A program made the translations under genes and the position numbers. A stretch of 36,335 bases of DNA from Candidatus Rokuibacteriota bacterium (GTDB lineage: Bacteria; Methylomirabilota; Methylomirabilia; Rokubacteriales; CSP1-6). The notes under the pieces were generated by a model that saw only the letters and a list, made by a program, of their open reading frames with translations, was not told the origin of the DNA and did no database searches. The stretch covers positions 1-36,335 of the forward strand of contig QHSA01000089.1 in NCBI GenBank assembly GCA_003220315.1, in the 5' to 3' direction. The first letter of the stretch is position 1. Each line of letters starts with the position of its first letter. This document shows, piece by piece, positions 8,375 to 17,506 of the stretch.

Positions 8375-8857
8375 GTGAAGCGCCTCTGGGCGCCCTGGCG
8401 CATGGGGTACGTCGGCGCCGCGCGGGCGCCCGTCGGCTGCGTGTTCTGCGCGGCCCACTCAGGCAGCGATGACCGATCGAGTCTCGTGCTCTGCCGCCGG
8501 GACCTCGCCTTCCTCATTCTCAACGCCTATCCCTACACGCCGGGCCACCTCATGGCCGTGGTGAACCGCCACGTCGGGACGCTCACCGACGCGACCGCCG
8601 ACGAGATCGGCGCCGCAATGGAGCTGGTGAAGCTCGCCGTCGCGGTCCTCACCGTCGAATACCGCGCGGAGGGGTTCAACATCGGGCTGAACCAGGGGCG
8701 CGTCGCGGGCGCCGGCATCACCGATCACCTGCACGTCCACGTCGTGCCGCGCTGGAACGGCGACACGAACTTCATGCCCGTGCTCGACGACGTCCGCGTC
8801 CTCCCCGAGGCGCTCGAGACGACCTACGACCGGCTCCGGGGTCGCGTCGTTGGCTGA
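8375..8857 (+). CDS. HIT-family nucleotide hydrolase/phosphorylase
   Basis: A 160-aa HIT-superfamily protein. It begins MKRLWAPWRMGYV, the typical opening of the Ap4A-phosphorylase-like HIT branch, followed by a CVFC zinc knuckle and the catalytic HLHVHVVP motif. Such proteins hydrolyse or phosphorolyse nucleotide derivatives such as Ap4A; the true substrate is unknown. The start is GTG 8375, 16 bases after the ihfB stop; the frame is open further upstream but only over ihfB. Its end overlaps the mutS TTG start by 8 bases. Confidence 0.9.
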   Translation: MKRLWAPWRMGYVGAARAPVGCVFCAAHSGSDDRSSLVLCRRDLAFLILNAYPYTPGHLMAVVNRHVGTLTDATADEIGAAMELVKLAVAVLTVEYRAEGFNIGLNQGRVAGAGITDHLHVHVVPRWNGDTNFMPVLDDVRVLPEALETTYDRLRGRVVG

Positions 8858-11486
8858 CCTCGGCGGCGCGCTCACGCCGATGATGCGGCAGTACCGGGAG
8901 CTCAAGCGCCGGTATCCCGACTACCTCCTGCTCTTCCGCCTCGGCGACTTCTACGAGACCTTCTTCGAGGACGCCGAGGTCGCCGCGCGGCTGCTCCAGA
9001 TCACGCTGACGTCGCGCCAGGGCGCGCCGATGGCGGGGATCCCCCACCACGCGGCCGACGGCTACATCGCGCGGCTCGTCCGCGCGGGGCGGAAGATCGC
9101 GATCTCGGAGCAGCTCGAGGCGCCGGACAAGGCCAAGAAGCTCCTCAAGCGGGACGTCGTCCGCATCATGACGCCCGGCACGATCACCGACACCGCGTAC
9201 CTGGCGGGCGCGGCGAACAACTTTCTCCTGACCGTCGTCCGGGGCCGCGAGGCTCGGGGTGTGGCGCTCCTCGACGTGTCCACGGGTGACTTCTGGGTCG
9301 GCGAGGACGGCGCGCGCGAGGATGCCGTGCTCGCCGCCGCACTGCTCCGGCGGCCCGCGGAGATCCTGATACCCGCGCGGACGCGCGAGGACCGCGCGCT
9401 CCTCGCGCGCCTCGAGGCCAGCGGTGCGACGCTGACCTTCTGGGAGCCCGATGCGGGCGGCCCGCGCCGCGCCGCCGCCGATCTCTGTGCCCACTTCCAG
9501 GTCGACGCGCTCGATCGGTTCGGCGTCGGTGACATGACCGCGGGGGTGGAGGCCGCGGCCCTCGCCCTGGCCTACCTCCGGGCCACCCAGGGCGCCGCGC
9601 TCGGTCACCTCCGGCACCTCACGCGGCTCACGGCGGTGGACGCCATGGTCCTCGACGCGACGGCGGTCGAGACCCTCGAGCTCCTCCAGGGCAGCGGCGG
9701 GGACGCTCGCGCGTCGCTCTTCGGCGTGCTCGACCGGACGATGACGGCGATGGGGGCGCGGCTCCTCCGTCACTGGCTTCTCCGCCCGCTCGTCGATCCC
9801 GCGGCGGTCGACGAGCGCCAGGCCGCGGTCGCCGCGCTGGTCGCGGAGCCCGCCCGGCGCGCGCGGCTGCGCGCCCTCCTCCGGCCCATGGGTGACCTCG
9901 AGAGGCTGACGAGCCGCGCGGCGCTCGGCCAGGCCCACGCGCGCGACCTGGTCGGCCTCCGGGCGTGTCTGGCACCGCTCGGCGAGATCCGCGAGACCTG
10001 CCGGGGGGTCGAGGCGTCGCTACTCGCCGCCGCGGCGGCGGACCTCGCCGACCTCGAGCCGTTGCGCGCGCTCCTCGAGACCGCGTTGGTCGACGAGCCG
10101 CCTCTCGGGCTGCACGACGGCGGGATCATCCGGGAGAGCTGGAACGACGCGCTCGGAGCGATCGTGCGGGAGGCGAGAGAGGCGCGAGACTGGATCGCCG
10201 GGCTCGAGGAGCGCGAGCGCGTCCGCACCGGGATCCCGTCGCTGCGCGTCCGGTTCAATCGCGTGTTCGGCTACGGCATCGAAGTCACCCACGCCCACAC
10301 GGCGCGCGTCCCCGACGGGTACATCCGCCGGCAGACGCTCACGGGCGCCGAGCGCTACGTGACCGCGGAGCTGAAGGAGTACGAGGCCAAGGTGCTCGGC
10401 GCCGACGAGCGGCGCCGGCGGCTCGAGCACGAGCTGTTCGAGGAGGTCCGGCGCCAGGTCGGCGCGCAGGCCGCGGAGCTGATCACGACGGCGCGCGCGC
10501 TGGCGCGGCTCGACGCCCTCGCCTCACTCGGCGAGATCGCCCACGCGCGGGGCCACGTCCGTCCCGTCGTGGACCGCGGTGATGGCCTCTCGATCGTCGA
10601 CGGCCGCCACCCGGTGCTCGAGGCCCACCCCGGGGTCGTCGTGACGCCGAACGACGTCGCGCAGGACGGCCTGGCGCCCATCGTCATCCTCACGGGGCCG
10701 AACATGTCGGGCAAGTCCGTCTACCTTCGGCAGACGGCCCACATCGTGATCATGGCGCAGATGGGAGCCTTCGTGCCCGCGCGCGAGGCGCGGATCGGCG
10801 TGATCGACCGGATCTTCACGCGCGTCGGCGCCCAGGACAACCTCGCCCGCGGCCAGAGCACGTTCCTGGTCGAGATGGTCGAGACCGCCACGATCCTCAA
10901 CAACGTCACGCCGCGGAGCCTCGTGCTCCTCGACGAGGTCGGGCGGGGTACCTCTACCTTCGACGGGCTCGCCATCGCCTGGGCCGTCGTCGAGGCGCTC
11001 CACGAGCAGGGGCGGGGCGCGAAGGTCCTCTTCGCGACGCACTTCCACGAGCTGACCCGCCTGGCCGGACGGCTGCCGGGTGTGCGGAATTTCCACGTCG
11101 CGGTGCGCGAGTGGAACGACGAGATCATCTTCCTGCACAAGGTCCAGCCGGGGGCGACCGACCGGAGCTACGGGATCCAGGTGGCGCGGCTCGCGGGGCT
11201 GCCGCCCGAAGTCATCGCGCGCGCCAAGGCGCTCCTCGCCGAGCTCGAGGAGGCGGGGCAGGTGCGGGCCGACGCGCGTGACGCCGTCCAGCTCGGCCTC
11301 TTCGCGTCCGCGGCGCCCGGTCCCATCGTCACGGAGCTCACGACGCTCGACCTCGCTCACCTGACGCCCCTCGAAGCGCTCAACCTCCTGCACAAATGGC
11401 AAGCGCAGGCTGTTGGAGCGGGGGCCGCCACGCCGGCTCGCGCCGTGGGAGTGCGAGCCGCAGCCGAAGGCGAGGCGAGCCTGTGA
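8850..11486 (+). CDS. mutS: DNA mismatch repair protein MutS
   Basis: An 878-aa MutS. The mismatch-reading FYE motif is at residues 34-36 (GDFYETFF), and the ATPase has GPNMSGKSVYLRQ (Walker A), DEVGRGTSTFDG (Walker B/signature) and FATHFHEL. Near the C-terminus QLGLF fits the beta-clamp binding consensus QLxLF. The start is TTG 8850, overlapping the HIT gene and placing LTPMMRQY at the usual position; the first ATG (8880) would trim it. MutS recognises mismatches and passes the signal to MutL, encoded next. The final residues VRAAAEGEASL come from a degenerate copy of the gene-end repeat. Confidence 0.96.
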   Translation: MADLGGALTPMMRQYRELKRRYPDYLLLFRLGDFYETFFEDAEVAARLLQITLTSRQGAPMAGIPHHAADGYIARLVRAGRKIAISEQLEAPDKAKKLLKRDVVRIMTPGTITDTAYLAGAANNFLLTVVRGREARGVALLDVSTGDFWVGEDGAREDAVLAAALLRRPAEILIPARTREDRALLARLEASGATLTFWEPDAGGPRRAAADLCAHFQVDALDRFGVGDMTAGVEAAALALAYLRATQGAALGHLRHLTRLTAVDAMVLDATAVETLELLQGSGGDARASLFGVLDRTMTAMGARLLRHWLLRPLVDPAAVDERQAAVAALVAEPARRARLRALLRPMGDLERLTSRAALGQAHARDLVGLRACLAPLGEIRETCRGVEASLLAAAAADLADLEPLRALLETALVDEPPLGLHDGGIIRESWNDALGAIVREAREARDWIAGLEERERVRTGIPSLRVRFNRVFGYGIEVTHAHTARVPDGYIRRQTLTGAERYVTAELKEYEAKVLGADERRRRLEHELFEEVRRQVGAQAAELITTARALARLDALASLGEIAHARGHVRPVVDRGDGLSIVDGRHPVLEAHPGVVVTPNDVAQDGLAPIVILTGPNMSGKSVYLRQTAHIVIMAQMGAFVPAREARIGVIDRIFTRVGAQDNLARGQSTFLVEMVETATILNNVTPRSLVLLDEVGRGTSTFDGLAIAWAVVEALHEQGRGAKVLFATHFHELTRLAGRLPGVRNFHVAVREWNDEIIFLHKVQPGATDRSYGIQVARLAGLPPEVIARAKALLAELEEAGQVRADARDAVQLGLFASAAPGPIVTELTTLDLAHLTPLEALNLLHKWQAQAVGAGAATPARAVGVRAAAEGEASL

Positions 11487-11537
11487 CCGTGGCCGTGCGA
11501 AGCCGCAGCGCGTCCGAGGCGCGAGGCGAGCCTGAGT
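11451..11537 (+). repeat. Degenerate gene-end repeat copies between mutS and mutL
   Basis: GTGCGAGCCGCAG...GGCGAGCCTGTGA at 11451-11486 and GTGCGAAGCCGCAG...GGCGAGCCTGAGT from 11494 repeat the ends of the 57-bp element but lack its palindromic core. The first supplies the mutS C-terminus and stop, like the copy in plsC. Confidence 0.6.
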
Positions 11538-11562
11538 CAGCGGGCCTGCCCGAGGAGCCTGA

Positions 11563-13242
11563 GTGACGCGGATCCGACGGCTGCCCGATCACCTCGTCAA
11601 CAAGATCGCAGCGGGCGAGGTCGTCGAGCGTCCCGCCTCCGCGGTCAAGGAACTGGTGGAGAACGCGCTGGACGCCGCGGCCGGGAGCATCGCGGTGGAC
11701 CTGTCGGACGGCGGCGCCGTTCTGATCCGGGTGACCGACGACGGCGCCGGCATCGCGCCCGAAGACGTGCCGCTCGCACTCGAGCGGCACGCGACCTCCA
11801 AGCTCGGCGGCGACGAGGACCTCGAGGGGATCGCGACGCTCGGCTTCCGGGGCGAGGCGCTCGCGGCGATCTGCGCGGTCTCGCGCTTCACCCTGACGAG
11901 CCGCGCGCGCGGCCAGGCGGAGGGTGTGCGCCTCGCGGGCGAGGGCGGCAGGGTCACGCAGCGACTCACGGTGCCTGGGGAGCCGGGGACGACCGTCGAG
12001 GTGCGCGACCTCTTCTTCAACACGCCGGCCCGGCTCAAGTTCTTGAAGGCGCCCGCCACCGAGCTCGCGACGAGCCTGCGCGCGCTCACCCAGCTCGCGC
12101 TGGCGCATCCGGTCGTCGCGCTCCGCGTGACGAACAACGGGCGCGCCGCGCTCACGGCGCCCGCGGCGAAGGATCTGCGCGAGCGGGCGGGCGCCGTCTG
12201 GAGCTGGGAGGTCGCCGGCCGGCTCCTGGCCGTCGACCACGCCGCGTACGGCGTCGCCATCGACGGCCTCGCGAGCCCGCCCGACCTCACGCGCGGCGGC
12301 CGCGAGGAGCTGGTGATGATCGTCAACGGACGTCCCGTGCGCGATCCCGCCCTCACGCAGGCGATGCTCGACGCGTACCGGCCGCTGCTCCCGCGTGACC
12401 GGTTCCCGATGGTGGTCCTCACGATCGCGCTCCCGGAGACCGATGTGGACGTGAACGTCCATCCCACAAAGGCGTGGGTGCGCTTCCGCCACCCGCGCCT
12501 GATCGCCGAGACGGTGGCCGCGGCGCTCCAGCAGGCGCTGCGGCGCCCCGCCGTGGTCCCCGGCGTCCCCATAGAAGGCCGGGAGGCGCAGGCGCCCGCC
12601 ACCGGACCCGCGAGCTTCGCCGCCGAGCAGGCCGCGCTCTTCGGGGAAGCCGCCCTGGTGGACGCGCGTCCGCTCTTCGGCCGGGTGCTCGGGCAGGTCC
12701 AGGACACGTTCGTCGTGTCGGCGTCCGACGAGGAAGTCTTCTTCCTCGACCAGCACGTCGCTCACGAGCGCGTGATCTTCGAGCGGCTCCGGCGCGAGCT
12801 CGACGCCGGGACGCCCGGCGCGCAAACGTTGCTCTTCCCCGAGCCGCTCGACCTCGCGCCCGGCGCGCGGGCCGTGCTCGAGCGCTGGCGGGCGCCGCTC
12901 GAGCGGCTCGGCTTCGCCTTCGAGGAGTTCGGCGGCGGCGCGATCGTCCTCCGCGCCGTTCCCGCGCTCCTGAAGGGCGACGAGCCCAAACGGCTCATCG
13001 AGGCGGCGGTGGACGAGTTCGCGGGGCCGAAGGCCGGCGAGCCGGCCGTCGACCGGGCGTTGGCGTTCGTCGCCTGCCGGGCGGCGGTGAAGGCGAATAC
13101 GGCGCTCGCGCGCGAGGAGATGGAGCGGCTCGTGACGGAGCTCGGCACGACCGAGACGCCCTACTTCTGCCCGCACGGGCGGCCGATCGTGAGCCGCGTG
13201 TCGCTGGGTGACATCCGGCGAGAGCTCAAGCGGAGCTGGTAG
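11563..13242 (+). CDS. mutL: DNA mismatch repair endonuclease MutL
   Basis: A 559-aa MutL. The N-terminal GHKL ATPase shows NKIAAGEVVERPASAVKEL, DDGAGI, HATSK, LGFRGEAL, FFNTPARLKFLK and DVNVHPTK. The C-terminal half carries DQHVAHERVIFE (DQHAxxExxxxE with A to V), ACRAAVKAN and CPHGRP, the metal-binding endonuclease motifs. MutL should therefore nick DNA itself, as in organisms without MutH. The GTG at 11563 follows CGAGGAG at good distance. The TAG stop abuts a copy of the 57-bp repeat. Confidence 0.95.
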   Translation: MTRIRRLPDHLVNKIAAGEVVERPASAVKELVENALDAAAGSIAVDLSDGGAVLIRVTDDGAGIAPEDVPLALERHATSKLGGDEDLEGIATLGFRGEALAAICAVSRFTLTSRARGQAEGVRLAGEGGRVTQRLTVPGEPGTTVEVRDLFFNTPARLKFLKAPATELATSLRALTQLALAHPVVALRVTNNGRAALTAPAAKDLRERAGAVWSWEVAGRLLAVDHAAYGVAIDGLASPPDLTRGGREELVMIVNGRPVRDPALTQAMLDAYRPLLPRDRFPMVVLTIALPETDVDVNVHPTKAWVRFRHPRLIAETVAAALQQALRRPAVVPGVPIEGREAQAPATGPASFAAEQAALFGEAALVDARPLFGRVLGQVQDTFVVSASDEEVFFLDQHVAHERVIFERLRRELDAGTPGAQTLLFPEPLDLAPGARAVLERWRAPLERLGFAFEEFGGGAIVLRAVPALLKGDEPKRLIEAAVDEFAGPKAGEPAVDRALAFVACRAAVKANTALAREEMERLVTELGTTETPYFCPHGRPIVSRVSLGDIRRELKRSW

Positions 13243-13298
13243 TGCGAGCCGCAGGGCGTCGCGGGGCTGGGGCCCCGCCGGCCGAGGCGAGCCTATGA
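13242..13298 (+). repeat. 57-bp palindromic gene-end repeat, copy after mutL
   Basis: It matches the plsC copy at 55 of 57 positions, with the same hairpin core GCGGGGC-TGGG-GCCCCGC. Its first base is the last base of the mutL stop codon. A weaker partial copy (GTGCGAGCCGAGCGG) follows from 13307. Confidence 0.85.
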
Positions 13299-13367
13299 TT
13301 CTGATCGTGCGAGCCGAGCGGACACGACGAGCCCGAGAGGAGTGGTAGGACGCGTACACTGGGGTCG

Positions 13368-14327
13368 ATGGCCGGACACGCGAAGCCCCGCCTGGTCGTG
13401 ATCGCAGGCCCGACCGGCGCCGGAAAGACGGCGGTCGCGGTGGCGCTCGCCCGCCTGCTGCCGATCGAGGTGATCAGCGCGGACTCGCGGCAGGTCTACC
13501 GCGGCATGGACGCGGCGACCGGGAAGCCTACCGCCGAGGAGCGCGCCGCCGTCGTCCACCACTTGATCGATGTGGTCGATCCCGACGACCGGTACCAGGC
13601 GGCTCGATTCCGCGGAGACGCCGCGACGCTCGTCGAGCGGATCCGCGCGCGGGACGCCGTGCCCGTCGTCGTCGGGGGCACCGGGCTCTACATCCGCGCG
13701 CTCGTCCGCGGCCTCGACACGGCTCCCGCCGCCGATCCGTCGTTCCGGCGTGAGCTGGCCGCGATCGCCCGCCGTGAGGGGCGTCCCGCGCTCTGGGAGC
13801 GGCTCCGGTCCCTGGCGCCGGAGATCGCGGCACGCCTGCACCCGAACGACGAGGTGCGGGTGATCCGGGCCCTCGAGATCGTGCGGGGGGGCGGCGGCGC
13901 GCTCTACGGTGCCGGCCGCTGGCGGGATGCAGGCGGGCCGTACGACGTGACGTACGTCGGGCTCACACTGGACCGCGCGGCGCTGGCGAAGCGCTTGCGC
14001 GCGCGTGCCCAGGCGTTTGTTGCCGCCGGCCTCAGGCAGGAGATCCGGCGGCTCCTGGCCCGGGGCTACGCTCCCGAGCTGCCGTCGCTCCAGTCGATAG
14101 GCTACCGTGAGTTCGTCGAGGTCGAGCAGGGCCGGCTCACGGAGGACGAGGCGCTCCGGCGGATGCAGCGGGACACGGTGCGCTACGCCAAGCGGCAGTG
14201 GACCTGGTTCACGCGCGAGCCCGACATCGAGTGGGTCGACGTCGAGGCGGCCGGTAGCCCGGCGAGAGTCGCCGAGAGGATCGCGCGCCAGCTCGCCCCG
14301 GCGTGGAAGGAGGGCGTAACCGCGTGA
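13368..14327 (+). CDS. miaA: tRNA dimethylallyltransferase
   Basis: A 319-aa MiaA. The P-loop is GPTGAGKT (14-21), followed by ISADSRQVYRGMD, GKPTAEE, HHLIDVVDP, VVVGGTGLYIRAL and the C-terminal RYAKRQWTWFTRE. It adds a dimethylallyl group to A37 of tRNAs reading UNN codons. The ATG is preceded by CTGGGG. It follows mutL across about 125 bases that include the repeat, and overlaps hflX by four bases. mutL-miaA-hflX (usually with hfq between the last two) is a common order; no hfq is present here. Confidence 0.95.
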   Translation: MAGHAKPRLVVIAGPTGAGKTAVAVALARLLPIEVISADSRQVYRGMDAATGKPTAEERAAVVHHLIDVVDPDDRYQAARFRGDAATLVERIRARDAVPVVVGGTGLYIRALVRGLDTAPAADPSFRRELAAIARREGRPALWERLRSLAPEIAARLHPNDEVRVIRALEIVRGGGGALYGAGRWRDAGGPYDVTYVGLTLDRAALAKRLRARAQAFVAAGLRQEIRRLLARGYAPELPSLQSIGYREFVEVEQGRLTEDEALRRMQRDTVRYAKRQWTWFTREPDIEWVDVEAAGSPARVAERIARQLAPAWKEGVTA

Positions 14328-15613
14328 GGGACGGTCGGCGGAACGGGGTCACACGGAGCGGCGAGCGGGCCGTCATCGGGGCGGTGCGCCTGCCCTCGCA
14401 GCGTCGGTGGGAGATCGAGGAGTCGCTCGAAGAGCTGGTGGGGCTGGTCGAGGCGGCCGGCGGCTCCGTCGTCGAGCGCGTCGTCCAGGAGCTGCGGTCG
14501 CCGACCCCGGCGCTCTACTTCGGTAAGGGGAAGATCGACGAGATCGGGCGGACGGCGCAGGAGAGGGACGCCAACCTCTTCGTCTCCGACGACCAGCTGT
14601 CGCCCATCCAGGAGCGCAACGTCTCCAAGGCGCTCGGGATCAAAGTGGTCGACCGCACCGCGCTGATCCTCGACATCTTCGCGCAGCGCGCGCGCTCGAG
14701 CGAGGGCAAGCTCCAGGTGGAGCTCGCCCAGCTCACCTATCTCCTGCCGCGGCTCGTGGGACAGTGGCGCCACCTCGAGCGTCTCGGCGGCGGCATCGGC
14801 ACGCGGGGTCCGGGCGAGACCCAGCTCGAGTCCGACCGCCGCGTCATCCGCCGCCGCGTCATGAAGATCCGGGGCGAGCTCGAGCGGGTCCAGGTCCACC
14901 GCCGCCTCCAGCGCGCCGGGCGGCGGCGGATGGGCGCGCCCGTCGTCGCGCTCGTCGGGTACACCAACGCGGGCAAGACGACGCTCCTGAACCGTCTCGC
15001 CGGCGTGGCCCTCACGACCGCGGATCGGCTCTTCGTCACGCTCGATCCCGCGGCGCGGCTGGTCGAGCCCGCGGACCACCAGCCGTTCATCCTCACGGAC
15101 ACGGTCGGCTTCATCCGCAAGATTCCGCACGAGCTGGTCGCCGCGTTCCGCGCCACGCTCGAGGCGCTGAAGGACGCCGACCTCCTCCTGCACGTCGTGG
15201 ACGCGAGCCACCCGGCCATGGAGGAGCATATGCGGGCGGTCGAGGCGCTCCTGGGCGAGCTCGAGGTCGCCGACCGGCCGACGGTGCTCGCGTTCAACAA
15301 AATGGACCGGGTCGACGGCGACCTCGGGGCGTACCGGCAAGGGGTCGCGATCTCCGCGGCGACCGGCGCCGGGATCGATCGGCTCCTGACGGCGATCGAC
15401 GCGGCGTTGCCGGTCGCCGGGGTCGTCACGCTCTCCATCCCGCACGCGGACGGTCCCGCGCTCGCGCTGTGCTACGAGCGAGGGCGCGTGCTCGCCCGCG
15501 CCGACGGGCCCGACGCCGTGCGCCTCGAGGTCCAACTGCCGCGGGCGCTCCGTGCACGGCTCGCGCCGTACCTCATCGGCCCGCCCGCAGCGTCGATCGA
15601 GATGCTAGACTGA
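14324..15613 (+). CDS. hflX: GTPase HflX
   Basis: A 429-aa ribosome-associated GTPase. The N-terminal HflX domain includes YFGKGKIDEI and GGIGTRGPGETQLESDRR (155-172), followed by the G domain with GYTNAGKTT (212-220), DTVGFIRKIPHELV and FNKMD. HflX splits stalled ribosomes under stress. The start is GTG 14324 (GTGA overlap with miaA), with AAGGAGGG at 14308-14315 as ribosome binding site; an in-frame GTG at 14303 lies before that site and is less likely. Confidence 0.94.
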   Translation: MRDGRRNGVTRSGERAVIGAVRLPSQRRWEIEESLEELVGLVEAAGGSVVERVVQELRSPTPALYFGKGKIDEIGRTAQERDANLFVSDDQLSPIQERNVSKALGIKVVDRTALILDIFAQRARSSEGKLQVELAQLTYLLPRLVGQWRHLERLGGGIGTRGPGETQLESDRRVIRRRVMKIRGELERVQVHRRLQRAGRRRMGAPVVALVGYTNAGKTTLLNRLAGVALTTADRLFVTLDPAARLVEPADHQPFILTDTVGFIRKIPHELVAAFRATLEALKDADLLLHVVDASHPAMEEHMRAVEALLGELEVADRPTVLAFNKMDRVDGDLGAYRQGVAISAATGAGIDRLLTAIDAALPVAGVVTLSIPHADGPALALCYERGRVLARADGPDAVRLEVQLPRALRARLAPYLIGPPAASIEMLD

Positions 15614-15623
15614 GCGCTCGTCC

Positions 15624-16190
15624 ATGGGGCTTGCCAACTGGCTCACGATCCTCCGCATCCTCCTGATCCCGGTCTTCGTCTCGCTCCTCGTGTACCGGAA
15701 GCCGGGACCGGCGCTCGTCGTCTTCGCGGCCGCCGCCCTCACGGATCTGCTCGACGGCTGGATCGCCCGCCGGCAGCGAAGCCAGAGCCGCCTGGGCGCG
15801 TTCCTCGACCCGATGGCCGACAAGCTCCTGCTCACGGCGTCCTTCGTGACGCTGACCTATCTCAAGGTGCTCCCGTTCTGGATCGCGGCCGTCGTGATCA
15901 GCCGCGACGTGATCCTCGTCGTCGGTACGCTCCTCGTCTACATGCTCGGTGCGCGCGTCCACCCGCGGCCGACGTGGGCGGGCAAGGCCGCGACGTTCTT
16001 CCAGGTCCTGACCGTGCTGACCGGGCTCGTCGCGCGCTATCTGCACCTGCCGCTCGTCCCGCGCTTCGTGCTCTGGCTGGCCGCGGCGTTCACGGTCATC
16101 TCGGGCCTGCAGTACATCGTGCAGGGGATGAATTTCTTAGAGCCGGGCGAGGAGCGCGAAGAGTCTCGTGAAGACGCCATCGTCCGCTGA
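15624..16190 (+). CDS. pgsA: CDP-alcohol phosphatidyltransferase (PgsA-like)
   Basis: A 188-aa integral membrane enzyme with about five to six hydrophobic segments. The CDP-alcohol phosphatidyltransferase motif is complete: D41xxDG45xxAR49...G58xxxD62xxxD66. The likely reaction is CDP-diacylglycerol plus glycerol-3-phosphate giving phosphatidylglycerophosphate, but other members of the family use other alcohols, so the substrate is inferred. It begins 10 bases after hflX and overlaps the DUF512 gene by 23 bases. Confidence 0.88.
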   Translation: MGLANWLTILRILLIPVFVSLLVYRKPGPALVVFAAAALTDLLDGWIARRQRSQSRLGAFLDPMADKLLLTASFVTLTYLKVLPFWIAAVVISRDVILVVGTLLVYMLGARVHPRPTWAGKAATFFQVLTVLTGLVARYLHLPLVPRFVLWLAAAFTVISGLQYIVQGMNFLEPGEEREESREDAIVR

Positions 16191-17493
16191 CGCGCCCGGG
16201 GTGGTGGTCGCCCGCGTCCGACCGCGCACCGCGGCCGCTCGGGCCGGCCTCGCCCGCGGCGACCGGGTCCTCGCGATCAACGGCCAACGGCTCCGGGACG
16301 CGATCGACTTCGGCTTCCACGCGGGCGAGGAGACGCTCGCGCTCACGGTCGAGCGCGAGGGCGCCGCGCTGACGCTCCCGCTCGAGCGCCGCGGCGCCGA
16401 TCTCGGCGTCGAGCTCGAGCCGCCCCGGGCGGGCGAGATCGCGACCTGCGCGAACAAGTGCGTGTTCTGCTTCATCCACCAGCTCCCGAAGGGGATGCGG
16501 CGGAGCCTCTACGTCAAGGACGACGACTTCCGGCTGTCGTTCCTCCACGGCAACTACATCACGCTCACCGATCTCGACGAGGCGGCGTTCGAGCGCATCA
16601 TCGAGCAGCGGCTCTCGCCGCTCTACGTCTCCGTGCACGCGACCGACCCGACGCTGCGTCACGCGCTGCTCGGGCGCCCGCGCGTCTCCGCCGAGATCCT
16701 CCCGCGGCTCGAGCGCCTCGCGAAGGCGGGGATCCGCATGCACGCCCAGATCGTGCTCTGTCCGGGCTGGAACGACGGCCCGTCCCTCGAGCGCACCGTC
16801 TTCGACCTCGCCCCCCTCCAGCCGCGGGTTGCGACGACCGCGATCGTCCCCGTCGGGCTCACGCGTCACCGCGAGCGGCTGCCCGCGCTCCGGAGCCTCA
16901 CCCCGGACGAGGCGCGCGCGCTGATCGGGGTCGTGGAGGGCTGGCAGCAAGGCTGGCTCGCCGCGCTCGGCAGCCGTTTCGTCTTCCTCGCCGACGAGAT
17001 CTACCTGCTCGCCGGCCGGGCGCTGCCGCCCGCCCGCGCCTACGAGGGGTTTCCGGTGGTCGAGGACGGAATCGGGCTGGTCCGCCGGTTCGAGGACGGC
17101 TTCGCCCGGGCGATCGCGCGGCGGTCGCGGCCCGCGGTGCGGGGACCCGTCACGCTCGTCACGGGGACGATGTTCGGCCCGCGCCTCGGCGCGCTGCTCA
17201 GAGGGGCCGGGCTCGACGGCGACGACGTCCGGATCGTGCCCGTGCCGAACGACTTCTTCGGCAGCGCAATCGGCGTCGCGGGCCTCCTCACCGGCCAGGA
17301 CATCCGGCGGCATCTCGCGACGCTGCCCGACCTCGGGCGCGCGGTGCTCGTTCCCGCCGTCGCAGTCCGTGACGCGGACGGCGTGTTCCTCGACGACCTG
17401 ACGCCCGCCGACCTCGGGCGCGACCTCGGCGTGCCGGTGCGGGTCGTCGAGCCGTCGCCGCAGGCGCTCCTCGGAGCCCTCGGCCGCGCGTGA
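16168..17493 (+). CDS. DUF512 family protein: PDZ domain plus radical SAM-like Fe-S domain
   Basis: A 441-aa protein. Residues about 10-75 form a PDZ-like domain (RVRPRTAAARAGLARGDRVLAING). It is followed by CANKCVFCFIHQLPKGMR, a CxxxCxxC radical SAM-type cluster (C94, C98, C101), and the KDDDFRLSFLHGNYITLT signature. The C-terminal DUF512 part carries VPNDFFG. The family (TIGR03279-like) has no settled function known to me. It often lies directly before der, as here. Start GTG 16168, inside the pgsA end, with an AGGAG upstream. Confidence 0.88.
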   Translation: MKTPSSADAPGVVVARVRPRTAAARAGLARGDRVLAINGQRLRDAIDFGFHAGEETLALTVEREGAALTLPLERRGADLGVELEPPRAGEIATCANKCVFCFIHQLPKGMRRSLYVKDDDFRLSFLHGNYITLTDLDEAAFERIIEQRLSPLYVSVHATDPTLRHALLGRPRVSAEILPRLERLAKAGIRMHAQIVLCPGWNDGPSLERTVFDLAPLQPRVATTAIVPVGLTRHRERLPALRSLTPDEARALIGVVEGWQQGWLAALGSRFVFLADEIYLLAGRALPPARAYEGFPVVEDGIGLVRRFEDGFARAIARRSRPAVRGPVTLVTGTMFGPRLGALLRGAGLDGDDVRIVPVPNDFFGSAIGVAGLLTGQDIRRHLATLPDLGRAVLVPAVAVRDADGVFLDDLTPADLGRDLGVPVRVVEPSPQALLGALGRA

Positions 17494-17506
17494 GCGGTCC
17501 ACGGCG

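Noticed and set aside
11380-13359. 659-codon minus-strand frame antisense to mutL
   Set aside because: GC-driven open frame; the sense strand encodes an intact MutL with all motifs.
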